Origin: Streptomyces sp. NBC_01478
Lineage (GTDB): Bacteria > Actinomycetota > Actinomycetes > Streptomycetales > Streptomycetaceae
Length of the DNA: 64,000 nucleotides
Direction of reading: 5' to 3'
Assembly: GCF_036227225.1 (NCBI RefSeq)
Contig: NZ_CP109444.1
Span: 3,391,501 to 3,455,500, forward strand
Positions within the stretch are counted from its first letter, which is position 1; each line of letters begins with the position of its first letter. Positions 30,313 to 40,233 of this stretch are shown piece after piece. A model generated the notes under the pieces. The model was not told the origin of the DNA and did no database searches. It was given only the letters and a program-made list of their open reading frames with translations. Made by a program: the position numbers and the translations under genes.

Positions 30313-31482
30313 TCACCTTCCCTGCGGCCACAGGTCCGGGTCGGGGGTGAAGCGGATGCGGAGTTCGCCCTCACGCAGGGCGGCACCTGCCACGGTGCAC
30401 CGGCGCAGGGCGGACGGCAGCGGCACGATACGGCGGAACCGGCCGACGGTGACGACGAGTTCGTCACCGCGGCGGACCAGGTCCAGGTCGTCCCGTATGG
30501 CTCCGGGCAGCGGGATGTGCCAGACCAGCACGCCGTCCTCGGCGAGCCGGTCGGTGACGGGCCACTCGACCGTGGAACCGACCGCGTTGACACCGGGCAC
30601 CGCGAGCGCGGCGAGGTCGTCGGTGCCGCGCGGGTCGTGGCCGAGGTGGGGGACGTGATGGACGTCGTACGCGCCCTGCCACTCGTCCAGGGTCTTGCGC
30701 TGCTGCACGCCCAGGCCGGCGAGCCAGGTGTCCTCGACGGACTCCGGCAGTACCCGGTTGGCCAGCAGCACGTCGGGGCGCAGTCCGCGCAGGGCGAGTG
30801 CGAGGCCGGCGGCGCGGACGGCGTCGGCGCCGGCCGGTCCGGGCTCGGCGACCAGGCGTACGGACGTGTTCCGGTCGGCGAGGACGGCTTCCACGGCGGC
30901 CAGTTCCACGTCCCAGCGGCCCGCCGTGTCGTAGAGCCACTCCGAGGGCATCGGGACGCCGGCGAGGCGGCCGAGGACCGGGCGCAGGGCGCGGGCGGCT
31001 TGCCGTTCGGCGGGGAGGAGGCGGCGGAGGTAGCGGCGGAGTTCCTCGGGGAGGGCGAGGAGGGCGAGGGCGTGGGGGGTCGGCGGGAGGTCTACGACGA
31101 GGAGGTCGTAGGCCTCGGAGAGGGCCGCGTCTCGCAGTGCGCGCAGGAGGGCCAGTTCCTCGGCGCCGGGGAGGGGGGTGAGTTCCTCGGCGTCCAGGCG
31201 TGCCGCGCCCAGGAGTTCGAGGGCGGTGGAGGCGCGGTCCTGGAAGGCGGTGAGGTCGGCGCGGAAGGACTCCGTCGCGTCCGGGCGCCAGGCGGTGAGG
31301 TGTTCGGTGACCCTTGCCGGTGCCGGTCCTGTCGCCGCGCCCAGGGCGGCGCCGAGGGTGTCGGCACGGTCGGCACCGAGGAGGAGCGTGCGGGTGCCGG
31401 TGCCTGCGGCGGCTTGTGCGGTGGCTGCGGCGAGGGTGCTTCGGCCGCTGCCGCCTGGGCCGGTGATCAGGAGGGTGCGCAT
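30313..31482 (-). CDS. ArsA/GET3-like P-loop ATPase with deviant Walker A
   Basis: 389 residues from ATG 31482. The N-terminal P-loop ITGPGGSGRST (residues 6-16) has Arg14 in place of the invariant Lys. The deviant-Walker/switch region VVDLPPTPHALALLALPEE and a C-terminal small beta domain match ArsA-like anion-pump ATPase proteins of actinobacteria. There is no arsenite-binding Cys set and no ars gene nearby, so arsenic transport is not supported. Loss of the Lys raises doubt about ATP hydrolysis. Upstream of it lies the 0.9-kb repeat block. Confidence 0.78.
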   Translation of the reverse strand: MRTLLITGPGGSGRSTLAAATAQAAAGTGTRTLLLGADRADTLGAALGAATGPAPARVTEHLTAWRPDATESFRADLTAFQDRASTALELLGAARLDAEELTPLPGAEELALLRALRDAALSEAYDLLVVDLPPTPHALALLALPEELRRYLRRLLPAERQAARALRPVLGRLAGVPMPSEWLYDTAGRWDVELAAVEAVLADRNTSVRLVAEPGPAGADAVRAAGLALALRGLRPDVLLANRVLPESVEDTWLAGLGVQQRKTLDEWQGAYDVHHVPHLGHDPRGTDDLAALAVPGVNAVGSTVEWPVTDRLAEDGVLVWHIPLPGAIRDDLDLVRRGDELVVTVGRFRRIVPLPSALRRCTVAGAALREGELRIRFTPDPDLWPQGR

Positions 31483-32499
31483 ATGAGTGAACGGTAGTCG
31501 CTCGGTGGGGGCCGGGCGCCGTTGCCGGGGGCTGCCGCCCCCAGACCCCCGCTTCGGCCCTGAAGGGGCCTCGTCCTCAAACGCCGGACGGGCTGGGTAT
31601 TGGCGGCCCGCGCTGAAAGGCACCGGGCGGGCTGGATGTTGGTGGCCTGTACTGCAAGGCAGCGGACGGGCTGGATGTTGGCGGCCTCTACTGCACGGCA
31701 CCGGACGGGCCGGATATTGGCAACCTGTGCTTAATGGCACCGGACGAGCTGGATATCAGCGGCCTGTGCGGTAAGGCACCGGACCGACTGGACATCAGCG
31801 GCCCACGTCGAAAAGGCGCCGGACGTGCCGGATTGGGTCAGCCTGCGTTGGAAAGTGAGCCCCGCACCGGCTGGATGGTGCCCGCCCGCGCTGGAGCATG
31901 AGCGTCAGCCGAGCTGGGTCGGACCGACCAGCACTGGAAGGTGAGCGTCAGGCAAGCCGAGTGATCCCCGCCGCACTGGAAGGTGACCGGCAGACAAGCT
32001 GAGTGATCCCCGCCGCACCGAAAATTGAGCGTCAGGCGCGCTGGGCTGTACCGACCAGCACCGGAAGGTGAGCGTCAGACGACCTGGATGATGCCCGCCC
32101 GCGCTGCGAAGCGAGCGACAGCCAGGCTGGACGATGCCGACCTGCGTTGCAAAGCGAGCGCCAGCCAAGCTCGATGGTCCCGACCTGCACCGTAAAGCGA
32201 GCGCCAGCCAAGCTCGTCCATGCCGACCTGCGCCGCAAAGCAAGCGTCAGCCAAACTCGATAGTCCCGACCTGCACCGCAAAGCAAGCGCCAGCCGAACT
32301 CAATAGTGCTGCCTGCACCGCGAAGCGAGCGCCAGCCAAGCTCGACCATGCCGACCGGCACCGCAAAGCAGGCGTCAACCCAGCTCGACCATGCCAACCT
32401 GCACCGCAAAGCGCGCCCCAGCCAAGCCGGACGGTGCCGCCCCAAGCCGCGAAGCCCCCGCCCCCACCCGCGACTCAGCCCCCTGCTCCCCCGCTCCCC
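31483..32499. repeat. Degenerate 39-43 bp tandem repeat block (minisatellite)
   Basis: About 1 kb without a gene. From about 31570 to 32450 it consists of some 20 diverged tandem units. Seven units of 39 bp begin at 31584, 31623, 31662, 31701, 31740, 31779 and 31819 (core CCGGACGGGCTGGAT). About 13 units of 42-43 bp follow from about 31888 (core AAGCGAGCGCCAGCCAAGCT), for example at 32161, 32204, 32247 and 32290. The two unit types align over most of their length with a 4-bp difference. Open frames across it are artefacts: the 43-bp period changes frame every unit. It starts at a CTCAAACGCCGGACGGGCTG element that is common between Streptomyces genes. Confidence 0.88.
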
Positions 32500-32943
32500 C
32501 TACTTCTCCCCCGACTCCACCCGCTTCTTCAACCCCGCCAGCGCCCGGTCGATGATGACCTTCTCCGCCTTGCGCTTGATCATGCCCAGCATGGGGATCT
32601 TGACGTCCACCGTGAGGAGGTACGTGACCTCCGTGGCGCCCGCGCCCGTGGGCTTGAGGAGGTAGGAGCCGTCCAGGGAGCGGAGCATCTGGGACTTGAC
32701 GAGGGTCCAGGAGACCTCGTTGTCGCCGGTCCAGGTGTACGCCAGGGTCTGGTCGTCCTTGATCGCGCCGGCGTCCATGACGAGCCGGACCTGTTCGGCG
32801 CGGCCCCGTTCGTCGGTCTTGAGGACGTCCGCCTCCTTCACCTCGCCGGTCCAGTCCGGGTAGCGGGCGAAGTCGGCGATCACCTCCATGACGTCGGCCG
32901 GTGCCGCCTCGATCGTGATGCTCGAACTGGTGTGTTCCGCCAT
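32500..32943 (-). CDS. SRPBCC (START-like) family protein
   Basis: 147 residues from ATG 32943. The helix-grip pattern of polyketide cyclase/START-like lipid-binding proteins is visible: SSSITIEAAPADVMEVIADF, RYPDWTGEVKEADVL and a long C-terminal helix (MIKRKAEKVIIDRALAGLKK). It probably binds a hydrophobic ligand; the ligand is unknown. No signal peptide. The gene ends directly at the repeat block. Confidence 0.83.
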   Translation of the reverse strand: MAEHTSSSITIEAAPADVMEVIADFARYPDWTGEVKEADVLKTDERGRAEQVRLVMDAGAIKDDQTLAYTWTGDNEVSWTLVKSQMLRSLDGSYLLKPTGAGATEVTYLLTVDVKIPMLGMIKRKAEKVIIDRALAGLKKRVESGEK

Positions 32944-33089
32944 CGCTGTGGCTCCTCCAGATGCGGACCGGCAGGGCGTCGTCATGCGCGTGTGCGTGCA
33001 GCGTGAAGGCTACCTCTCCGCCGACCGCCCCAACGCACCCCCTACCTGCGGACATCAGGGCGGACATCAGGGGGAGAGATCAGGGGAGC

Positions 33090-33887
33090 TCACCATTCCA
33101 GCGCCCACGGCTTGCCGGTCCCCGCGAAGTGCCCCACGTTCACGCACTCGGTCGCCCCGATCCGCATCCGCCGTACGAGCGGCTGGTGGACGTGGCCGAA
33201 CAGTGAATAGCGGGGCCTGGTGCGGCGGATGGCGTCCAGGAGGGCACGGCTGCCGCGTTCGAAGCGGCGCGCGACGGTGTCGTAGACCAGCTCGGGGACC
33301 TCGGGCGGGATGTGCGTGCACAGGACGTCGACCTCGCCGACCGCCTCGATCTTCGCGGCGTACTCCTCGTCGCTGATCTCGTACGGCGTGCGCATGGGGG
33401 TGCGCAGGCCGCCGCCGACGAAGCCGAAGGTGCGGCCGCCGATCTCGACGCGGTCGCCGTCGAGGACCGTCGTGCCGGGGCCCGCGTACTCGGGCCACAG
33501 GGTCGGCATGTCGACGTTGCCGTAGGTGGCGTACGTCGGGGTGGGGAAGGCGGCGAACATCTCTGCGTACTGTTTGCGGACCGCCTTCTCGATCAGGGCC
33601 GCGCGGTCCCCGCCGACCGCGCTCCAGAGGCGGGCGCCGAGTTCGCGGGCCTCCTCGAAGCGGCGGGCGGTGCGCAGCTCGACCAGGCGGTCGGCGTTCT
33701 CCTCGCCGAACAGCTCGGGGAAGATGCCGCGCGAGTGATCGGCGTAGTCGAGGAAGAGGACGAGGTCGCCCAGGCAGATCAGGGCGTCGGCACCCTCGCC
33801 GGCTCTGGCCAGGTCACGGGCGTTGCCGTGCACGTCGCTGACCACATGGATTCTCGTCCCGGAGTTTCCGGCTGGTGTGGGTGCCAT
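33090..33887 (-). CDS. Metallophosphoesterase
   Basis: 265 residues. Calcineurin-like motifs in order: VVSDVHGNARDL, LICLGDLVLFLDY, ATYGNVDMP, LCTHIPPEVP and YSLFGHVHQP, which hold the di-metal ligands. Cytosolic. The substrate cannot be read from sequence. ATG 33887 is nearest to the first strand; another ATG three codons upstream is possible. It is divergent from the acyl-CoA ligase gene. Confidence 0.88.
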   Translation of the reverse strand: MAPTPAGNSGTRIHVVSDVHGNARDLARAGEGADALICLGDLVLFLDYADHSRGIFPELFGEENADRLVELRTARRFEEARELGARLWSAVGGDRAALIEKAVRKQYAEMFAAFPTPTYATYGNVDMPTLWPEYAGPGTTVLDGDRVEIGGRTFGFVGGGLRTPMRTPYEISDEEYAAKIEAVGEVDVLCTHIPPEVPELVYDTVARRFERGSRALLDAIRRTRPRYSLFGHVHQPLVRRMRIGATECVNVGHFAGTGKPWALEW

Positions 33888-34183
33888 GACGATCAAGGGT
33901 AGGCGTGTGCGGCAAACGTGAACAGTGGCGGCGGACCTTGCGGTTACTGGCCAGTTAAGAAAGGCGTGGACTACTGTGCGCGAGGAAACACCAATCTGTG
34001 TGACGCAGCGAACATCTCGCCGGACCCCCCTGTCGTAGGAGCCATACCGACGGGTAACGTCCGGGCAGTCCAGTCGTGCTCAGGATTTCAATCACCCGGT
34101 CCTGACGCACCTGCCCGAGCCTTGGACCGGACCGTCGCATCACACAACGTCGTGGCGCCGGCGCCCTATGAGGAGCAGCAGTC
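33888..34183. other. Divergent promoter region without a gene
   Basis: Between the metallophosphoesterase and the acyl-CoA ligase. A + strand open frame runs from 33918 into the ligase gene but has no family resemblance. An AGGAG at about 34170 serves the ligase TTG. I see no operator I can name. Confidence 0.4.
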
Positions 34184-35980
34184 TTGCGCGAGTTCAGCCT
34201 TCCGGCTTTGTACGAGGTCCCCGCGGACGGCAATCTGACCGACATCGTCCGCAGAAACGCCGCGCAGCACCCAGATGTCGCCGTCATCGCGCGTAAGGCG
34301 AACGGCGGCTGGCAGGACGTGACCGCCACGGTCTTCCTCGCCGAGGTGCACGCCGCCGCCAAGGGGCTCATCGCCTCCGGCGTCCAGCCCGGCGACCGGG
34401 TCGGGCTGATGTCCCGCACGCGGTACGAGTGGACGCTGCTCGACTTCGCGATCTGGTGTGCGGGCGCGATCACCGTGCCGGTGTACGAGACCAGTTCACC
34501 GGAGCAGGTGCAGTGGATCCTGAGCGACTCCGGCGCCACCGCCGTGATCGTCGAGCAGGACGCGCACGCCGCCGCCGTCGAGTCGGTGCGCGCGCACCTG
34601 CCCGCCCTCAAGCACGTCTGGCAGATCGACACCGGCGCGATCGAGGAGCTGGACCGCGCGGGCAAGGACATCAGCGACGCGACCGTCGAGGAGCGCAGCT
34701 CGCTGGCGAAGGCCGACGACCCGGCGACCATCGTGTACACGAGTGGCACCACCGGCCGGCCCAAGGGCTGTGTGCTCACCCACCGCAGCTTCTTCGCGGA
34801 GTGCGGCAACATCGTGGAGCGGCTGCGCCCGCTGTTCCGCACCGGCGAGTGCTCGGTGCTGCTGTTCCTGCCGCTCGCGCACGTCTTCGGACGGCTCGTG
34901 CAGATCGCGCCGATGATGGCGCCGATCAAGCTGGGCCTGGTCCCGGACATCAAGAACCTCACCGATGAACTCGCCTCGTTCCGGCCGACGTTGATCCTCG
35001 GTGTGCCGCGGGTCTTCGAGAAGGTCTACAACTCGGCGCGCGCCAAGGCGCAGGCCGACGGCAAGGGCAAGATCTTCGACAAGGCGGCCGACACCGCGAT
35101 CGCGTACAGCCGCGCGCTGGACACGCCGTCGGGTCCGTCCCTCGGTCTGAAGATCAAGTACAAGACCTTCGACAAGCTCGTCTACAGCAAGCTGCGTGCC
35201 GTCCTCGGCGGGCGGGGCGAGTACGCGATCTCCGGGGGCGCCCCGCTGGGCGAGCGGCTCGGTCACTTCTTCCGGGGGATCGGCTTCACCGTCCTCGAGG
35301 GCTACGGGCTGACCGAGTCCTGTGCCGCCACCGCGTTCAACCCCTGGGACCGCACGAAGATCGGCACGGTCGGGCAGCCGCTGCCCGGCTCGGTCGTACG
35401 CATCGCGGACGACGGCGAGGTGCTGCTGCACGGCGAGCACCTGTTCAAGGGGTACTGGAACAACGAGGCCGCCACGGCCGAGGCGCTCGCGGACGGCTGG
35501 TTCCACACCGGGGACATCGGCACCCTCGACGAGGACGGCTACCTCAGCATCACCGGGCGCAAGAAGGAGATCATCGTCACCGCGGGCGGCAAGAACGTCG
35601 CCCCGGCCGTGATCGAGGACCGCATCCGCGCGCACGCGCTGGTCGCGGAGTGCATGGTCGTCGGCGACGGGCGGCCGTTCGTGGGCGCGCTGGTCACCAT
35701 CGACGACGAGTTCCTGGGCCGCTGGGCTGCCGAGCACGGCAAGGCGGCGGGTTCCACCGCGGCGTCGCTGCGTGACGATCCGGATCTCTTGCAGGCGATC
35801 CAGGACGCTGTCGACGACGGCAACGCCGCGGTGTCGAAGGCGGAATCGGTGCGGAAGTTCCGCATTCTGTCCTCCCAGTTCACGGAGGAGTCGGGCCACT
35901 TGACGCCGTCCCTGAAGCTCAAGCGCAATGTGGTGGCCAAGGACTACGCGGACGAGATCGAGGCCATCTACCAGAAGTAG
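34184..35980 (+). CDS. Long-chain fatty acid-CoA ligase (FadD15-like)
   Basis: 598 residues. AMP-forming acyl-CoA synthetase. Motifs: the P-loop IVYTSGTTGRPKG (about residues 181-193), FFAECGNIVERL, FLPLAHVFGR, the A-motif YGLTESCAATAFNPWD and GWFHTGDIGTLDEDGYLSITGRKKEIIVTAGGKNVAPAVIE. The start is TTG 34184 with AGGAG upstream and gives the usual family N-terminus (REFSLPALYEVPADGNLTD). It supplies acyl-CoA for lipid breakdown or incorporation at the membrane. Confidence 0.93.
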   Translation: MREFSLPALYEVPADGNLTDIVRRNAAQHPDVAVIARKANGGWQDVTATVFLAEVHAAAKGLIASGVQPGDRVGLMSRTRYEWTLLDFAIWCAGAITVPVYETSSPEQVQWILSDSGATAVIVEQDAHAAAVESVRAHLPALKHVWQIDTGAIEELDRAGKDISDATVEERSSLAKADDPATIVYTSGTTGRPKGCVLTHRSFFAECGNIVERLRPLFRTGECSVLLFLPLAHVFGRLVQIAPMMAPIKLGLVPDIKNLTDELASFRPTLILGVPRVFEKVYNSARAKAQADGKGKIFDKAADTAIAYSRALDTPSGPSLGLKIKYKTFDKLVYSKLRAVLGGRGEYAISGGAPLGERLGHFFRGIGFTVLEGYGLTESCAATAFNPWDRTKIGTVGQPLPGSVVRIADDGEVLLHGEHLFKGYWNNEAATAEALADGWFHTGDIGTLDEDGYLSITGRKKEIIVTAGGKNVAPAVIEDRIRAHALVAECMVVGDGRPFVGALVTIDDEFLGRWAAEHGKAAGSTAASLRDDPDLLQAIQDAVDDGNAAVSKAESVRKFRILSSQFTEESGHLTPSLKLKRNVVAKDYADEIEAIYQK

Positions 35981-36011
35981 ACGGGTAGTTGGGGCATCCT
36001 TTCGGGAGTCG

Positions 36012-36056
36012 CTCGGGGATTCACTCGGGGATCCGCTCGGGGATCCGCTCAGGGAT

Positions 36057-36059
<3 letters not shown>
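36012..36059. repeat. Four 12-bp tandem repeats at the 3' end of the cholesterol oxidase gene
   Basis: Units CTCGGGGATTCA, CTCGGGGATCCG, CTCGGGGATCCG and CTCAGGGATTCA follow each other without gap. The last unit contains the stop codon of the minus-strand gene. They lie in the short gap after the convergent acyl-CoA ligase gene. Confidence 0.85.
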
Positions 36060-37706
<1,647 letters not shown>

Positions 37707-37720
37707 TTATTCGGTTCCGC

Positions 37721-38875
37721 CTAGCCCTCCGTGTGCAACAAGGTTTTCAATTTCTCCGCGAGTAGATCCCAGCGCCACTTCTCCTCGACCCACTGCCGTC
37801 CCCGCTCGCCCATGTTCTGCCGCAACTCCGGGTCCCCCAGCAGCGCGACGATCCGGTCGGCGGCCTCCTCCGGGGACCCGCCGCGGATGACCCACCCCGT
37901 CTCGCCGTCGAGCACCGCGTCGGGCGCGCCGCCGGAGTCACCGGCGACGACGGGCAGCCCGGTGGCGGACGCCTCCAGGTAGACGATGCCGAGCCCCTCC
38001 ACGTCGAGCCCGCCGCGCCGGGTGCGGCACGGCATGGCGAAGACGTCACCGGCGCCGTAGTGCGCGGGCAGTTCGGACCAGGGCACGGCGCCGGTGAACC
38101 GCACCGAGTCGCTCACGCCCGTCTCCCGCACCAGCCTGCGCAGCTCCTTCTCGTACGGGCCGCCGCCCACGATCAGCAGGACGGCGTCGGGCTGCCGGGC
38201 GAGGATGCGCGGCATGGCGAGGATCAGCGTGTCCTGCCCCTTGCGCGGCACGAGCCGCGAGACGCACACGACGACGGGCCGCTCGGTCAGCCCGAGCCGC
38301 GCCCGGACCTCGGCGCCGCCGGATCCTGGGTGGAAGACCTTCTCGTCGACACCGGGCGGCAGTTGGACCATCCGCGCCGCCGCCTCCGGACTCAGCGCAC
38401 CGGCGATCCGCGACCGGGTGTACTCCCCGAGGTAGGTGATCGTGTCCGTCGACTCCCCGATGCGGTGCAGGAGTTGACGCGCGGCGGGCAACTGCGCCCA
38501 CCCGGCCTCGTGCCCGTGCGTGGTCGCCACCAGCCGCTCGGCACCGGCCTTCCGCAGCGCCGGCGCCATCAGCCCGAGCGGCGCCGCCGCCCCGAACCAC
38601 ACCGCCGTACACCCGTGTTCACGCAGCAGCCCGACGGCCCCGCGGGTCGCCGCGGGCGTCGGCAGCAGCATCGTCGTGGAGTCCCGTACGACGGTGAAGG
38701 GCTGCTCGGCGTCGAAGGCGGCCGTCGCCTCCGCGCCCTCCCGGCCGCGCTTCCAGGTCGAGGCGTAGACGACGAGCCGCTCGGGCTCCAGCCGTAGCGC
38801 CATGTTGTGCAGAAAAGCCTGGATGCCACCGGGCCGGGGCGGAAAGTCATTGGTCACGATCAGGGTCTTGCGCAC
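37721..38875 (-). CDS. GT4 glycosyltransferase, PimB'-like mannosyltransferase
   Basis: 384 residues from GTG 38875, in front of the conserved KTLIVTNDFPPRPGGIQ donor/acceptor loop. GT-B fold: N-terminal part with TTHGHEAGWAQLP, C-terminal part with VCVSRLVPRKGQDTLI and VFAMPCRTRRGGLDVEGLGI, where EGLGIVYLEA is the nucleotide-sugar E-X7-E motif. The family member PimB' adds the second mannose to phosphatidylinositol monomannoside on the inner leaflet. The next, divergent gene is a membrane mannosyltransferase-like protein, which fits an envelope-glycolipid locus. Confidence 0.87.
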   Translation of the reverse strand: MRKTLIVTNDFPPRPGGIQAFLHNMALRLEPERLVVYASTWKRGREGAEATAAFDAEQPFTVVRDSTTMLLPTPAATRGAVGLLREHGCTAVWFGAAAPLGLMAPALRKAGAERLVATTHGHEAGWAQLPAARQLLHRIGESTDTITYLGEYTRSRIAGALSPEAAARMVQLPPGVDEKVFHPGSGGAEVRARLGLTERPVVVCVSRLVPRKGQDTLILAMPRILARQPDAVLLIVGGGPYEKELRRLVRETGVSDSVRFTGAVPWSELPAHYGAGDVFAMPCRTRRGGLDVEGLGIVYLEASATGLPVVAGDSGGAPDAVLDGETGWVIRGGSPEEAADRIVALLGDPELRQNMGERGRQWVEEKWRWDLLAEKLKTLLHTEG

Positions 38876-38997
38876 GCGGGAGACCCTACCGGGCGAGTAC
38901 GCACAGCTCGGCACGGCCGCGCTTCATGGCCATCGCACAGCAGGTCGGGAGAACATGTGGCCCTCACCCGGCAGGCACGCACGGAACAGGGGCTCAG

Positions 38998-40233
38998 GTG
39001 GAGATCGCGGGCGCGAGACGGCGACTGGCGCTGCTGCTCGGAACCTGGGGGCTGACCAGGCTGGTACTGCTGCTGTTCGTCTTCAAGGTGCTCGTGTTCC
39101 CGGGTCCGGACGTCACCAGCGACGTGTCGGTGATCTACCAGGGCTGGTACGAGACGCTGCGGCACGGTTCCTTCCCGCTGGACGACGTCACCTGGCAGTA
39201 CCCGCCCGCCGCCGCCCTCCCGATCCTCTCCCCCGCCCTGCTGGGCTTCCTGGACTACGCGTCGGCGTTCTTCGTCCTGGCCTTCCTGGCCGACCTGACG
39301 GTCCTGGCACTCCTGCTCTACACGGGCCTGCGCCCCGGCCGGACGCTGCGCGGTGCCTGGGTGTGGGTCGCGGGCGTCCCGCTCCTCGGCCCGACCGTGT
39401 ACGCGCGCTACGACGTGATGGTGACCGCGGTCGCCGTGGCCGCGCTGCTGGCCGGCGCCCGGCACCCGCGCGTGATGGGCGCGCTGGTCGGCTTCGGGGC
39501 GCTGCTGAAGGTGTGGCCTGCGCTGCTCCTGCTGGGCGCGGTCAAGCGCCGTGCGTGGGGCGCGGCGGCGGTGACGGTCGTGGTGGTCGCCGGTGTCTTC
39601 GCGGTCTCGATGCCGGGCGCGTTCGCCTTCCTGACCTTCCAGCGCGAGCGGGGCACGGAGGTGGAGTCGCTGGGCTCGCTGGTCTTCCATGTGGCCCGGC
39701 ACTTCGACTGGCAGGGCGAGGTGCTCCTGAACTACGGCTCGGTCGAGTTCGTCGGCCCGTACGTCAACTGGGTCAGCACGGCGGCCCTGGGCCTCACCGC
39801 GCTGGCCTTCGGCTGGCTCATGCTCTGGCGGCTCATGGCGGCCCGCTTCCTGCCGCACACCCTCGCGGACGCGGCCTTCGTGGCGGTCCTTATGTTCACG
39901 GTCACCAGCCGGGTGATCAGCCCCCAGTACGTCGTCTGGCTGATCGGCCTGGCAGCCGTCTGCTCCTGCTTCCGCGCCAGCCGCATGAGACTCCCGGTCG
40001 GCCTGGTCCTGGCGGCGGCCTTCGTCACGGTCCTGGAGTTCCCGCTCTGGTTCGCCCACGTGGTCGCGAGCGACGGGCTGGGCATCGTCCTCCTGCTGGT
40101 CCGCAACGGCCTGCTGGTCGCCGCGGCGGTGACGAGCGCACGCGAACTGTGGCGGGCGTCGGTCACCTGGGCGGACGTACCGCCGCTGCCGGCTCAGGCG
40201 ACGCGGTCGAAGGCCACTTCGGCGCCCTCCTGA
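38998..40233 (+). CDS. GT87-like integral membrane glycosyltransferase (DUF2029)
   Basis: 411 residues from GTG 38998, preceded by ACAGGGG; an ATG at 38926 would add 24 residues without family character. About ten membrane helices. The loop after the first helix carries DVTSDVSVIYQGWYETL with acidic residues expected for GT-C catalysis, and WQYPPAAALPIL follows. Related to PimE and other polyprenyl-phosphate-mannose transferases acting on the outer membrane face. The acceptor is unknown. Its end overlaps the convergent MATE gene by 40 bases. Confidence 0.82.
   Translation: MEIAGARRRLALLLGTWGLTRLVLLLFVFKVLVFPGPDVTSDVSVIYQGWYETLRHGSFPLDDVTWQYPPAAALPILSPALLGFLDYASAFFVLAFLADLTVLALLLYTGLRPGRTLRGAWVWVAGVPLLGPTVYARYDVMVTAVAVAALLAGARHPRVMGALVGFGALLKVWPALLLLGAVKRRAWGAAAVTVVVVAGVFAVSMPGAFAFLTFQRERGTEVESLGSLVFHVARHFDWQGEVLLNYGSVEFVGPYVNWVSTAALGLTALAFGWLMLWRLMAARFLPHTLADAAFVAVLMFTVTSRVISPQYVVWLIGLAAVCSCFRASRMRLPVGLVLAAAFVTVLEFPLWFAHVVASDGLGIVLLLVRNGLLVAAAVTSARELWRASVTWADVPPLPAQATRSKATSAPS

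Noticed and set aside
30313..31482. Arsenite pump ATPase
   Set aside because: No ars genes, no metal Cys set and an altered P-loop; only the superfamily is supported.
31487..31774. Apparent repetitive peptide (GYWRPALKGTGRAGCWWPV...) in the repeat block
   Set aside because: Exists only because the 39-bp period is divisible by 3; the neighbouring 43-bp units break the frame, and there is no ribosome site or codon bias.
31570..32450. CRISPR array
   Set aside because: Units are head-to-tail without unique spacers of fixed length, repeats are diverged, and no cas gene is near.
33918..34238. 107-codon plus-strand frame ahead of the acyl-CoA ligase
   Set aside because: Overlaps the true ligase start in another frame and shows no family features.
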